DNA from: G965267185 sp965267185
GTDB lineage: Bacteria; Pseudomonadota; Alphaproteobacteria; UBA6615
Length of the DNA: 64,000 bases
Assembly (NCBI GenBank): GCA_965267185.1
Contig: OZ253937.1
Coordinates: 1,984,001-2,048,000 of the forward strand
Direction of reading: 5' to 3'
Shown here: positions 44,190 through 52,960 of the stretch, piece by piece
Layout: each line of letters opens with the position of its first letter
Position numbering within the stretch: position 1 is the stretch's first letter
Notes under the pieces: generated by a model
What the model was told of the DNA's origin: nothing
What the model saw: the letters and a program-made list of their open reading frames with translations, nothing else
The model's database searches: none
Position numbers and translations under genes: made by a program

Positions 44190-44768
44190 ATGCGGCTACC
44201 AAAGCCTTTCCAGTTCAATTTGACGACCGTGGTGGTGCTGCTAGCGTATTCGTTCTTCGCAGGCGGCAACGCGGTAGCGCTGGACAAACCCAGCGGCCAA
44301 GTGGTGCTAACTGTCGCCGGGGCCGTTACCGTGACCAACCGGGGACCGCTCGACGAGCAAGAAGACGGTTTCTTTAAATTTCACGATCAGACGTTTGAGC
44401 GCGCCAGCGCTTTCGATATCCCGATGCTCGAAGCGCTGGGCTCTGTCAGCATTTCGGTGACCTATGACAAGTGGCGGGAGACGGTGCGCCTCGAAGGCCC
44501 GCGGCTTACCGACCTTCTGAAGGCAACAGGCGCTGCGGCCGGCAGCGGCGTTTTTGCGCAAGCACTGGACGGGTTTACGGCGGAAATATCGGCCGAAGAA
44601 CTAGCGGCTCAAAACTGGATCGTCGCCCTCAAACGCAATGGCGAATATCTCGGCATCGGCGGCCGGGGGCCGGTCTGGCTGGTTTACGACCCGCCGAACG
44701 GCGCCTCCATAACCGACGAAGACGAAGGCCGCTGGCCTTGGGCGGTTTACTTCATCGCCGTGCGGTAA
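44190..44768 (+). CDS. Exported molybdopterin-binding (SUOX-fold) domain protein
   Basis: 192 residues. Signal-like helix 12-31, then a domain beginning VLTVAGAVTVTNRG and containing FDIPMLEALGSVSISV, RLEGPRLTDLLKATGA and IGGRGPVWLVYDPP. The pattern is that of the molybdopterin-dependent sulfite oxidase fold in its smallest form, as in YuaP-like proteins; no Cys ligand for Mo is visible. These miniature domains are often next to sensors or cytochromes, here not. It faces the gene for a small exported protein (stop gap 9 bp). Confidence 0.75.
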   Translation: MRLPKPFQFNLTTVVVLLAYSFFAGGNAVALDKPSGQVVLTVAGAVTVTNRGPLDEQEDGFFKFHDQTFERASAFDIPMLEALGSVSISVTYDKWRETVRLEGPRLTDLLKATGAAAGSGVFAQALDGFTAEISAEELAAQNWIVALKRNGEYLGIGGRGPVWLVYDPPNGASITDEDEGRWPWAVYFIAVR

Positions 44769-44777
44769 CCCGCAAGG

Positions 44778-45131
44778 TTAGCGCGGCAGGCTGCGCGAGT
44801 GGCAGTCGATCCTGTGTTCGCCGACTTGCGTGGTCGACACCAACCGGCATGCCTGTAATTTATTGGCCTCGCGGTCGACAAACCAAACGGTCGATCCGGA
44901 GGACACCACGTCGCCGATCGGCGCAGCACCAACGGTCGTTTCTGCCACGGCAACCGTCATAGTCGGCGACCCACGAAAAACCCGCACACTCGCCTCTTGG
45001 GTCTCGATGATGGTTGCCGCCTTACCGCCGCGCACGACTTGAGCATCGTCAGACTGAGCGCTCGCGCCGCTAATTTGAAACATCCCGGCTGCCGCGAGCA
45101 TCGAAACTGCGATCAGACGCATTGAACCCAT
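44778..45131 (-). CDS. Small exported hypothetical protein
   Basis: 117 residues from ATG 45131, with GGGAGAG upstream; alternatives 18 bp up and 9 bp down exist. Signal peptide 1-25 ending ASAQSDD. The mature region includes VVRGGKAATIIETQEASVRV and a C-terminal pair of cysteines (ACRLV, DCHSRSL). No family recognised. Probably periplasmic with one disulphide. Confidence 0.6.
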   Translation of the reverse strand: MGSMRLIAVSMLAAAGMFQISGASAQSDDAQVVRGGKAATIIETQEASVRVFRGSPTMTVAVAETTVGAAPIGDVVSSGSTVWFVDREANKLQACRLVSTTQVGEHRIDCHSRSLPR

Positions 45132-45223
45132 AACTTCTCTCCCTACCAATTGACCGCCAAATTATGGGCGATACGCACCGTCGGCGCTAGCGCTTGGGCA
45201 ACGCTAGAAGCAGCCCGATGGCC

Positions 45224-46156
45224 TCACAACGCGCCCGCCCGCCGCTTAGCCTCGTAGGTTTCGATCGCCGCGAGCCCGCAGCGCAGCATCGGCGTATCGA
45301 GACCTGCCGCCTCGGCGCGCCGGACGAGGTCGCCGATAACATGTTCGCCTTCGGTCGGCCGTCCTGCCTCGAAGTCACGCAGCATCGATGCGGCGAACTC
45401 GGAACCGCGGGTGGTGAACATGCGATTGTAGAAGTCGAGCGTTGGTTCGGTGATCGGATGCTCCAGCGCCGCCGCAGTGTCGCGGCATTCCGCCAATGTG
45501 GCGAGCAGAAACGCCTCACCTGACGCGCCTTCGAGAATGTCACCGATGGTCGCGCCGGTTATGATGTTGGCGGTGGCGAGCGCCGCCAGCATGCAAAACT
45601 TATCCCACATCGTTTGTGTGATATCGGGGCTGAGTTCGAGGTCGAAGCCGACGCGTGCGTCCAGCGCGGCGAACGCCTCGGCGCGTTCTGAGGGCTGGCC
45701 GTCGAGTTCGCCAAAAACGATGCGCTGAAAATCGCCGAAATGACGGATTTCGCCCGATGCGGAATCGAACGCCGCGCCGATATAGCAGACACCGCCCCAC
45801 ACATTGTTCTCACCAAAACGCGCTTGCAGACTTTCGACCTGCCGCAGCCCATTGAGCAGCGGCAACGCCACGCTATGAGGTCCCATCGCCGGTTCTATCG
45901 CCGTCATCGCATCGTCAAGGTCATAGGCCTTACAGGACAGCAGCACGACATCATACGGCTCGGTTATTTCGTCACGTGCGACGGCCGTTACCGGCATGCT
46001 GATGTCGCCGAAGCCGCTGCGCACCACTAAACCGCTTTTTTCGAGTTGGGCGCGGCGCCCAGGCCGTACAAGGAACGACACATCAACTCCGCCCTCGGCC
46101 AGCCGGCCACCAAAACAACCGCCAACACCACCCGCTCCCAAAACCAGTACTCGCAT
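45224..46156 (-). CDS. 2-Dehydropantoate 2-reductase-like protein, second copy
   Basis: 310 residues from ATG 46156. A TTG 15 bp upstream has an AGGA at good spacing and could be used instead. NADP motif LGAGGVGGCFGG, SCKAYD, and MWDKFCMLAALATANIITGA with the expected catalytic Lys, then SMLRDFEAGRPTEGEHVIG. It parallels the copy at 39994 in length and motif order. The reaction may be NADPH-dependent reduction of a 2-keto acid or a related compound. Confidence 0.87.
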   Translation of the reverse strand: MRVLVLGAGGVGGCFGGRLAEGGVDVSFLVRPGRRAQLEKSGLVVRSGFGDISMPVTAVARDEITEPYDVVLLSCKAYDLDDAMTAIEPAMGPHSVALPLLNGLRQVESLQARFGENNVWGGVCYIGAAFDSASGEIRHFGDFQRIVFGELDGQPSERAEAFAALDARVGFDLELSPDITQTMWDKFCMLAALATANIITGATIGDILEGASGEAFLLATLAECRDTAAALEHPITEPTLDFYNRMFTTRGSEFAASMLRDFEAGRPTEGEHVIGDLVRRAEAAGLDTPMLRCGLAAIETYEAKRRAGAL

Positions 46157-46324
46157 CGCAGAATCCGCCAATTTTTCCTGAGCCCACTCGCTAGGCCCGA
46201 ACGTTGCCGATACTTACCCCGCAATGGCCATCCCTAGCCATGGTTTCCTTGCTTCGCTAGTCTCGCTAATTGAAAAGCACGAAATCGGAGGGCCGCCAAT
46301 CGGGCCGGTCCGGAGCCATCGATC

Positions 46325-47101
46325 ATGTCCGACATGCAACCCAACGGCGACATTCCCAGTCGGCGCCGCGCCCTAGTCACCGGAGCATCGACCGGGTTGG
46401 GGCGCGAAATTGCCCTGACCCTGGCACGCGACGGCTACGATGTTGCGCTTGCCGACCGCGAGATTGGTTTGCTCGACAATGTCATGACCCATCCCGACCT
46501 CGCTGAAGTAAACGCCGTTCCAGTCGCCATCGAACTGCTTTCGCAAGATAGTATCGACGAAGGGTTCGATGCCGCTGCGGAGGGGCTGGGCGGCCTCGAC
46601 GTGCTGGTGAACAACGCTGGACGTCCACTGCTTAAACCAGCGATCGAAGTGACCTGGGACGAATGGGACGCGGTGATCGACGTCAATCTAAAGGGGGCCT
46701 ATTTCCTCGCGGGCAGGTTAGCGCGTCACTGCATCGAGGCCGGTCGCAGCGGGGCGATCGTCAACATCGCCTCGACCCACGGCATGACAGGGTTGGCGGG
46801 CCGGTCGGTCTACGGGATCTCGAAAGGCGCAATGATCCAGATGGCGCGAATGTTGGCGATTGAATGGGCAGAGTACGGCGTGCGTATCAACGCCGTGGCA
46901 CCGACCACCGTGCTAACCGAGTCCCGTCAGGAACTCCTGAAAGATCCCGACGTGCGCGAACGCATGCTCGGACGCATTCCCACCGGCCGATTTCCCGAGC
47001 CGAGCGAAATCGCCGCCGCGGTGCGTTACCTCGCCGGACCCGACGCCGCGTCGATCACAGGGCACACGCTGGTTGTCGATGGCGGGCTCACGGCAGCTTA
47101 A
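46325..47101 (+). CDS. Short-chain dehydrogenase/reductase
   Basis: 258 residues. TGASTGLGREIALTLARDG (19-37), NNAGRP, NIASTHG and catalytic Tyr/Lys in SVYGISKGAMIQ. The C-terminal ASITGHTLVVDGG is standard. Asp after strand 2 (ALADRE) suggests NAD preference. The substrate is unknown; the general profile is like glucose- or gluconate-type dehydrogenases. It is separate from the ABC operon by 200 bp. Confidence 0.9.
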   Translation: MSDMQPNGDIPSRRRALVTGASTGLGREIALTLARDGYDVALADREIGLLDNVMTHPDLAEVNAVPVAIELLSQDSIDEGFDAAAEGLGGLDVLVNNAGRPLLKPAIEVTWDEWDAVIDVNLKGAYFLAGRLARHCIEAGRSGAIVNIASTHGMTGLAGRSVYGISKGAMIQMARMLAIEWAEYGVRINAVAPTTVLTESRQELLKDPDVRERMLGRIPTGRFPEPSEIAAAVRYLAGPDAASITGHTLVVDGGLTAA

Positions 47102-47301
47102 AGCCGACAGTGCAGATCGCCAAAAAATGCTCTTTGTCCGGACTAATTTTGGTTTGACAATTACAATAGGATGTTTGAGTGTTTTATCGGGCTGCTAAGC
47201 CTAAACGCACCTACGAATAAGGGCTCACGAATAAGAGCCGCTGGGATGATCAGGGGGTTGCTCTAATGTGCGGGAGCCACGCCCAACACTGGGAGGGATC
47301 C

Positions 47302-48411
47302 ATGAAATTATTGACAAGCGCCGCCATCGGCGCCGTGTCGGCCGTTGCTCTATTGGGTGCGGCATCGATGGCCAATGCCGCCGATCTGAATGCACAGGAA
47401 AAAGCGTTGATCGCGGGCGCCAAGGCCGAGGGCGCCGTTACTATCATAAACCCGTTGTTCAGCGACCGCACGAGCCAGCGCATGGGCGCTGCGTTCCGTA
47501 AGCGGTACGGCTTGGGCGACGACTTCAAATTCAACAATTTGCGCAAAGGCACCGGCGCGACTGTGGCGCAGGTTACCCAAGAGATCAAAGCCGGTAAGCT
47601 CACCGTCGACGTTATCTTGGTTAGCGCCCCCGGCTTCTTTGCCGGCGCCAACAAGCGCGGTGCGTTTCTGGAGCTCGACAGCGGCTATTGGAAAGACAGC
47701 GAAAAACTGGTCAATGACGCCGGCCAGTATTCCGCCTATCCGCATGTCGTGACGCCGCTGGCGTATACGTTCCAGCCAGTTTGGAATGCGTCGTGCCCAG
47801 GCATGGAGAATTTCAACGTCACCTCGTACGCCGACGCCATCAAAGCTTCGCTCAAAGGCAAGACGATTTCGTCCGACATCACCAAGAGCTTCACCTACAC
47901 CAACACGGTGATCGCGCTCGGCGAAGCCGGTGCGGTGAACTTCGACGAGTTCTGGCCTGCGCTTAAGACGACCGATCCGATCGTCGAGTTCCGCACGGAG
48001 CCGAAGATGCAGATGGTAATTTCTTGCCAGCGCCCGTTCGATATGTGGAACCTTTCGGGCCGCGTTTATCAGAACGTGCTGAAAGCGCCGGAACTCGCCG
48101 AGAAGATCAAGATCGGCTACTTCAAAGAAGGCCAAGTGTTGCTCGGCAACCAGACCGCCGTGCTTAAAGGCTCGCCGCATCCGAACGCCGGCAAGCTGCT
48201 GGTCGAATTCCTGCTCAGCGAAGAAGGCTCGGACATCTTCGTCGAAGGCGAAGCGATCTACAGCCTGCGCGAAGGTTATAAGCCGCCGGAAGCGGCCGCG
48301 CCGTATCTGCTCGATCTGAGCCAGCACAAGCTCATCGGCATGAACGATTGGGTTGGTGCGCAGACGCAGTTCAAGGACGTTCGCGGACTTTGGCAGGACA
48401 ATTTCCGTTAG
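47302..48411 (+). CDS. ABC importer substrate-binding protein (Fe3+/polyamine-type family)
   Basis: 369 residues. Signal peptide 1-27 ending ANAAD. The mature protein has the order of family 1 extracellular solute-binding proteins close to FutA/AfuA/PotD: EGAVTIINPLFSDRTSQRMG, KAGKLTVDVILVSAPGFF and VLKGSPHPNAGKLLVEFLLS. GGGAGGG sets ATG 47302. It leads the four-gene transport operon and is followed by an intrinsic terminator before the permease gene, so binding protein should exceed transporter. The bound ligand (ferric ion, polyamine, thiamine or other) cannot be read from sequence. Confidence 0.9.
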   Translation: MKLLTSAAIGAVSAVALLGAASMANAADLNAQEKALIAGAKAEGAVTIINPLFSDRTSQRMGAAFRKRYGLGDDFKFNNLRKGTGATVAQVTQEIKAGKLTVDVILVSAPGFFAGANKRGAFLELDSGYWKDSEKLVNDAGQYSAYPHVVTPLAYTFQPVWNASCPGMENFNVTSYADAIKASLKGKTISSDITKSFTYTNTVIALGEAGAVNFDEFWPALKTTDPIVEFRTEPKMQMVISCQRPFDMWNLSGRVYQNVLKAPELAEKIKIGYFKEGQVLLGNQTAVLKGSPHPNAGKLLVEFLLSEEGSDIFVEGEAIYSLREGYKPPEAAAPYLLDLSQHKLIGMNDWVGAQTQFKDVRGLWQDNFR

Positions 48412-48430
48412 GCCTGCCTGATCTGGCTTT

Positions 48431-48474
48431 CCGTGGGGCTCTGCGTCGAACGGAGCCCCACGGTTGCTTTTTTT
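48431..48474 (+). terminator. Strong intrinsic terminator between binding protein and permease
   Basis: CCGTGGGGCTC (48431-48441) and GAGCCCCACGG (48453-48463) pair perfectly over 11 bp with an 11-nt loop, followed by TTGC and a run of seven T (48468-48474). It lies in the 137-bp gap inside the operon and should attenuate permease and ATPase expression. Confidence 0.9.
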
Positions 48475-48548
48475 ACGTCCATGCGGGCCCGGCCTAACGG
48501 CTGGCCACCGCATGCGAACGCCGCCGAAAAGGTGATCTGGGAACTGCG

Positions 48549-50300
48549 ATGACCACCGAAACTCTACCGAGAAACGTCGAGCGGTCGCTGTGGGCTAACC
48601 GCCTACGCGCCATGCTCACCCAGGAAAACATCATCACGATCATCGTCAGCGTGATCGTCGCGGCGGCCGTTATCCTGCCGTTGCTGACTCTGTTCGTCAG
48701 CAGCTTCCGGGTGCTCGACCCGCTCGGATGGGACACTACCTGGGGATTCGACAATTACGTAACGCTGTTCACCGACCGCATCATTCCCAAAGCGTTCGTC
48801 AACACGCTTATCATTAGTTCCGGTTCAACAATTCTTGCGACATTCCTCGGCGTGTCGCTGGCATGGATCAACGCCCGCACCAACTGTCCGGGCCGCGACT
48901 ACTTAGAGCCTTACAATCTGATTCCATTTTTCTTGAGCCCGTTTGTCGGCGCCATCGCGTGGCACAATCTCGGTGAGCCGCAAACCGGCCTGCTCAACGC
49001 TTGGGCACGCGACATTTTCGGCTTCGAGGGCTACTGGCTGAATGTCGACAACATCTGGGGCGTTGTCTGGGTGACCGGCATTTTCTTCGCGCCGTTGGTC
49101 TATCTGTTTGTCGTCGGCTCGCTGCGGCGCATGGACCCGTCGCTGGAAGACAGTGCACGCACCACCGGTGCCGGCTTGCTGCGCACCACCATGACCGTCA
49201 CCCTGCCGCTGGTCATGCCCGGTATCTTGTCCGGCGCGATTATCGTGTTCGTGACAAGCGCCGGCGAATTCGGTGTGCCATTTAAGCTCAGCGCGCCGTA
49301 CGGCTGGGAAACACTGACGACACAAATCTTCTCCAAAGCCGTTGGCGACGACGCCAACCATTACCTCGGTGCGACCATGGCCATGTCCTTGGGCGCGATA
49401 ACGGTGTTCCTAATTTGGATTCAGCAGCGCTACATCGCGCCGCGTTCGTTTACCACAGTGACCGGCAAAGGTTTCCGCCCCAACGTGCTCGATCTGGGTC
49501 CGTGGCGCTGGGTCGCGTTCGGCTACAACCTCCTGTTCATCGCCGTCGCCGTGGTGCTGCCCATCCTTTGCCTGATCATCGTGAGCCTGCACCCGGTTTG
49601 GACCGGTTCGATCCTTCCCGACCAGATGACGCTGAACAACTATGTGAAAACATTGTTCTACTGGCATCCGGAAGCGATCCAGTCCGCCACCAACGGCATC
49701 GTCAACAGTTTGATCCTCGCCTTCGGCGGCGCCAGCATCGCCATGGTGATGGCGCTGATCGTCAGCTACATGATCCACCGCACAAAAGGCTTCGGCGTAC
49801 GCCTGCTCGATTTTCTGTCCGTGGTGCCGATCGGCTTCCCGGGCATCGTGTTGGCCATGGGCGTTCTGGTGACCTACATCCAAACGCCGATCTACGCGAC
49901 CTTGTGGATCCTCCTGCTTGGTTACATCACCCGGTTCTTCCCGTACGGCCAGCGCAACATTTCTTCGATCATGCTGGCGATCTCCGAAGAACTCGATCAA
50001 AGTTCGCGCATGGCCGGCGCGTCGTGGTTCACCACCCTGCGCCGAATTACCATTCCGCTGCTTAAACCGGGCATCTTCGCCGGCTGGATATTGCTGTTCA
50101 TCATCTTCCTGCGGGAGTTGTCGATCTCGATCATTCTGTTCAGTACCGGAACGGAAACCCTATCGGTTGGCGTCTACTACCTCACCAACTTCGAGAACGA
50201 GCCGCTGACCGCTGCGCTCTCGATGGCGCAAACGGTGGTGTTGTTGATCGCCATTTACGTGTTCCGGCGGGTCGCCGGGCGCGAGGCGTTGACGGCTTAG
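48549..50300 (+). CDS. Fused double permease of ABC importer
   Basis: 583 residues with about twelve membrane segments, two homologous halves of six. Each half has an EAA-type loop: EDSARTTGAGLLRTTMTVTL (about 200-219) and LDQSSRMAGASWFTTLRRIT (about 482-501). The tandem arrangement is the SfuB/FbpB/CysTW type in which one polypeptide replaces two permease subunits. It works with the two ATPases encoded next. The following gene starts 13 bp on. Confidence 0.93.
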   Translation: MTTETLPRNVERSLWANRLRAMLTQENIITIIVSVIVAAAVILPLLTLFVSSFRVLDPLGWDTTWGFDNYVTLFTDRIIPKAFVNTLIISSGSTILATFLGVSLAWINARTNCPGRDYLEPYNLIPFFLSPFVGAIAWHNLGEPQTGLLNAWARDIFGFEGYWLNVDNIWGVVWVTGIFFAPLVYLFVVGSLRRMDPSLEDSARTTGAGLLRTTMTVTLPLVMPGILSGAIIVFVTSAGEFGVPFKLSAPYGWETLTTQIFSKAVGDDANHYLGATMAMSLGAITVFLIWIQQRYIAPRSFTTVTGKGFRPNVLDLGPWRWVAFGYNLLFIAVAVVLPILCLIIVSLHPVWTGSILPDQMTLNNYVKTLFYWHPEAIQSATNGIVNSLILAFGGASIAMVMALIVSYMIHRTKGFGVRLLDFLSVVPIGFPGIVLAMGVLVTYIQTPIYATLWILLLGYITRFFPYGQRNISSIMLAISEELDQSSRMAGASWFTTLRRITIPLLKPGIFAGWILLFIIFLRELSISIILFSTGTETLSVGVYYLTNFENEPLTAALSMAQTVVLLIAIYVFRRVAGREALTA

Positions 50301-50313
50301 GGGGTATCGGCAG

Positions 50314-51423
50314 ATGACAAACGACACCTCATCCGGGCCCTATCTCGAAGTCCAGAACCTGGTCAAATGGTTCGGTGACGACCGTGCCGTCGACGATATC
50401 TCCTTCGGCATTCCCAAAGGCGCGTTTCTAACTCTGCTCGGGCCGTCCGGCTGCGGCAAGACGACGACCCTGATGAGCATTGCCGGCCTGCACAGCATCG
50501 ATTCGGGCCGCATCCGGGTCGGCGACGTGGTTTATACGTCGCCGCGCGAAGGCATTTTCCTGCCGCCGGAAAAACGCGACATCGGCATGGTGTTCCAGAG
50601 CTACGCCATCTGGCCGCATATGACGGTGACCCAAAACGTCGCCTACCCGCTGGAAATCCGCAAAGTGCCCCAGCAGGAGATCGACGACCGCGTCGCCGAT
50701 GTTCTGGCGCTGGTAAATTTGACGGACATGGCCGACAAGCTAGCCACGCAATTGTCGGGCGGCCAACAGCAACGGGCGTCGCTGGCGCGCGCCATTGTCT
50801 CAAATCCGCTGCTGCTTCTGTTCGATGAACCCCTATCGAACCTTGACCTGAAGTTGCGCGAGCAAATGCGCGTGGAACTCAAGCGTATTCAAAACGAGGT
50901 CGGGATTACGTCGATCTACGTCACGCACGACCAGTCCGAAGCTTTGGTCATGAGCGACGAGATTATCGTGATGAGCAAGGGTCATATCGAACAACGCGGC
51001 GGGCCCCTGGAAATCTACAGCCGCCCGGTCAACGAATATGTCAGCAACTTTATCGGTGTCGCCAATCTGATCAAGGGACGCGTGGTCGAGGTCAACGAAC
51101 CAGGCCGGGGATCGGTTGAGATCAACGAGCATGGCCGCGATGTTCGCGTTCCCTGTCTGCTCGGGCCCGGCATCGCTGAAGGCGCCGAAGCGGTTCTCTC
51201 GGTGCGACCGGAGAATGTGCGCGCCTCGCGCGAAAACGGCAGCGATACCGATCTCGAAGGCGAAGTGCTGCAGGCAATTTTCCTCGGCAGCTACGTCGAT
51301 TGCCGCGTCCGTTGGGGCGAGTTCGAATGGAAAGTGCTCGCCCATCCGCGCGATCGCTTGAAGGAAGGCGAAAAAGTGTATCTGCGCCTCGACCCCGATC
51401 ACACTCTGGCGGTGCAGCCATGA
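50314..51423 (+). CDS. ABC transporter ATPase, first copy
   Basis: 369 residues. Walker A GPSGCGKT (43-50), signature LSGGQQQRASLARA, Walker B LLLFDEPLSN and H-loop VTHDQSEAL, then a C-terminal TOBE-type regulatory domain (about 290-365). All ATPase residues are intact. The family includes FbpC/PotA/UgpC. It overlaps the second ATPase gene by 4 bp (ATGA). It is more divergent from the second copy in the TOBE region than in the nucleotide-binding domain. Confidence 0.95.
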   Translation: MTNDTSSGPYLEVQNLVKWFGDDRAVDDISFGIPKGAFLTLLGPSGCGKTTTLMSIAGLHSIDSGRIRVGDVVYTSPREGIFLPPEKRDIGMVFQSYAIWPHMTVTQNVAYPLEIRKVPQQEIDDRVADVLALVNLTDMADKLATQLSGGQQQRASLARAIVSNPLLLLFDEPLSNLDLKLREQMRVELKRIQNEVGITSIYVTHDQSEALVMSDEIIVMSKGHIEQRGGPLEIYSRPVNEYVSNFIGVANLIKGRVVEVNEPGRGSVEINEHGRDVRVPCLLGPGIAEGAEAVLSVRPENVRASRENGSDTDLEGEVLQAIFLGSYVDCRVRWGEFEWKVLAHPRDRLKEGEKVYLRLDPDHTLAVQP

Positions 51424-52538
51424 TCGGCACAGAAACTGGCATGGTAGAGATTGAGCATCTCTACAAGCATTTCGGCCCCGAAACGGCGGTCGCGGATTTC
51501 AACCTATCCATCGCGGAAGGAGAGTTCGTTACGCTGCTCGGCCCGTCGGGTTGCGGCAAGACCACGACACTGCGCTGCATCGCCGGCCTCGAACGGCCGG
51601 AAGCGGGCGAAATCCGCATCGGCGATGAGATCGTGGTGTCGCCGGAGAAAGATATCTACCTGTTCCCCGAACACCGCAATATCGGCATGGTGTTTCAGAG
51701 CTACGCCGTATGGCCGCACATGACCGTGTTCGACAATGTCGCCTACGGTCTGCGCGTGCGCCGAGCGCCGGGTTCTGTAATCAAAAGGCAAACGATGCGG
51801 GCGCTCGAGCTGGTCGGCCTCGACCATCTGGCGGAACGCTACGCCACAAAGCTTTCAGGTGGCCAGCGCCAACGCGTCGCACTAGCGCGCGCTATCGTTT
51901 ACGAGCCGAAGGTCATTCTGTTCGATGAACCCTTGTCCAACCTCGATGCCAAGCTGCGCGAGCAAATGCGCGATGAGATCGTGCGCCTGCAGAAAGAGGT
52001 GGGCATTACGTCGGTGTTCGTCACCCACGATCAGTCAGAAGCGCTGGTGATGAGCGACCGGGTGGTGGTGATGGACAAGGCAGTGATCCAACAAATCGGC
52101 GACCCACAAACGATTTATGCGAATCCGGTAAACACATTCGTGGCGAACTTCATTGGCGTCGCCAGTTTGCTCGAAGGATCGCTTCTCGAACGCACCGGCG
52201 ACTATTGCGATGTGGAAATTCCGCTCGGCAACGAACTGCCGCCCTTGCATGTCCGCGCGACCGGCGGCGAAGGTGCGCAGAGCGGGCAGCCGATCTATTT
52301 GAGCCTGCGGCCCGAAGATTTAACGCTGCATCTGGAAAAACCCGACACAACGGTCAATGGAAATCTTCTCGAAGGCGATGTAATCGACACGGTGTATCTC
52401 GGCAACTTCTTGGAATGCCGGGTGCAAGTGGGCCAACACGAAGTCGGCATCCAGATCGATCATTTCGAGCAGTTGGCGCCGGGACAGAGAGTCTATCTGA
52501 GTTTCCAGCCCGATCACGGCCTTTGCCTGGCGTCATAA
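51420..52538 (+). CDS. ABC transporter ATPase, second copy
   Basis: 372 residues from ATG 51420, overlapping the previous stop as ATGA. Walker A GPSGCGKT, signature LSGGQRQRVALARAIV, Walker B VILFDEPLSNLDAKLREQ, H-loop VTHDQSEALVMSD, and a TOBE domain. It looks like a paralogue of the first ATPase. A functional transporter needs two ATPase subunits; an asymmetric pair, one from each gene, is a reasonable inference, as is either acting alone. Confidence 0.95.
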   Translation: MIGTETGMVEIEHLYKHFGPETAVADFNLSIAEGEFVTLLGPSGCGKTTTLRCIAGLERPEAGEIRIGDEIVVSPEKDIYLFPEHRNIGMVFQSYAVWPHMTVFDNVAYGLRVRRAPGSVIKRQTMRALELVGLDHLAERYATKLSGGQRQRVALARAIVYEPKVILFDEPLSNLDAKLREQMRDEIVRLQKEVGITSVFVTHDQSEALVMSDRVVVMDKAVIQQIGDPQTIYANPVNTFVANFIGVASLLEGSLLERTGDYCDVEIPLGNELPPLHVRATGGEGAQSGQPIYLSLRPEDLTLHLEKPDTTVNGNLLEGDVIDTVYLGNFLECRVQVGQHEVGIQIDHFEQLAPGQRVYLSFQPDHGLCLAS

Positions 52539-52960
52539 CCGGGCTGCGCGGTTGTCCCCAGAGCGGGTAAAACGAACTGCTTGAAAAACGCACCGCACAG
52601 GCGCATAGTTTTTATGTCGAAGCTGCGAGCTTATCGGGATTTGCGCCCCGATGACGCGCCCGATTTTCTCTCACCTTCGCCTCCCAGGATGAACCCTATA
52701 AGGGAGGTGCGTAGGCATGAATCCACCCGACAATTTATCCGGCCCCGCCGGATGCGGGGCCACGGCGCGAATATAGCGGCGGCGTAGGCACGCCAGCATT
52801 TCCCGCCGGTTTCACAACTGAATACACCTATGACTGGGGACACGGTCGAGACGGCCGCTCCCGGTCCCAAGATAAGTGCCCGGTATCCATGCTGGGCCAC
52901 GACGATAATGTCGAACGAACCCCGCTCGCCGACTGGCGCAGCGGGGTTCCTGCTTCGGTA
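52539..52960. other. 422-bp gap with hairpins between convergent genes
   Basis: A GC-rich hairpin GGCCCCGC-CGGAT-GCGGGGCC (52741-52761) occurs here, together with a second at 52917-52949. Between them AAGGGAGG precedes a 19-codon frame at 52717 that I do not count as a gene. No other coding sequence is supported. Confidence 0.4.
52917..52949 (-). terminator. Hairpin terminator after the TauD gene
   Basis: GAACCCCGCT (52917-52926) pairs with AGCGGGGTTC (52940-52949); the arms are extended by CGCC/GGCG with one bulged C. It lies 11 bp past the TauD stop on the minus strand. T-run weak. Confidence 0.55.

Noticed and set aside
47155..47160. TTGACA-like -35 element upstream of the binding protein gene
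   Set aside because: TTGACA is present near 47155 but no acceptable -10 lies 16-19 bp downstream.
47350..48513. Open frame of 387 codons antisense to the binding-protein gene
   Set aside because: It covers the gene, its terminator and the start of the gap. Composition is like a shadow frame, and the binding protein has a clean signal peptide and family pattern.
52581..52787. Open frame of 68 codons between the ABC operon and the TauD gene
   Set aside because: Low-complexity Arg/Pro content, no convincing ribosome site, and it runs through a hairpin.
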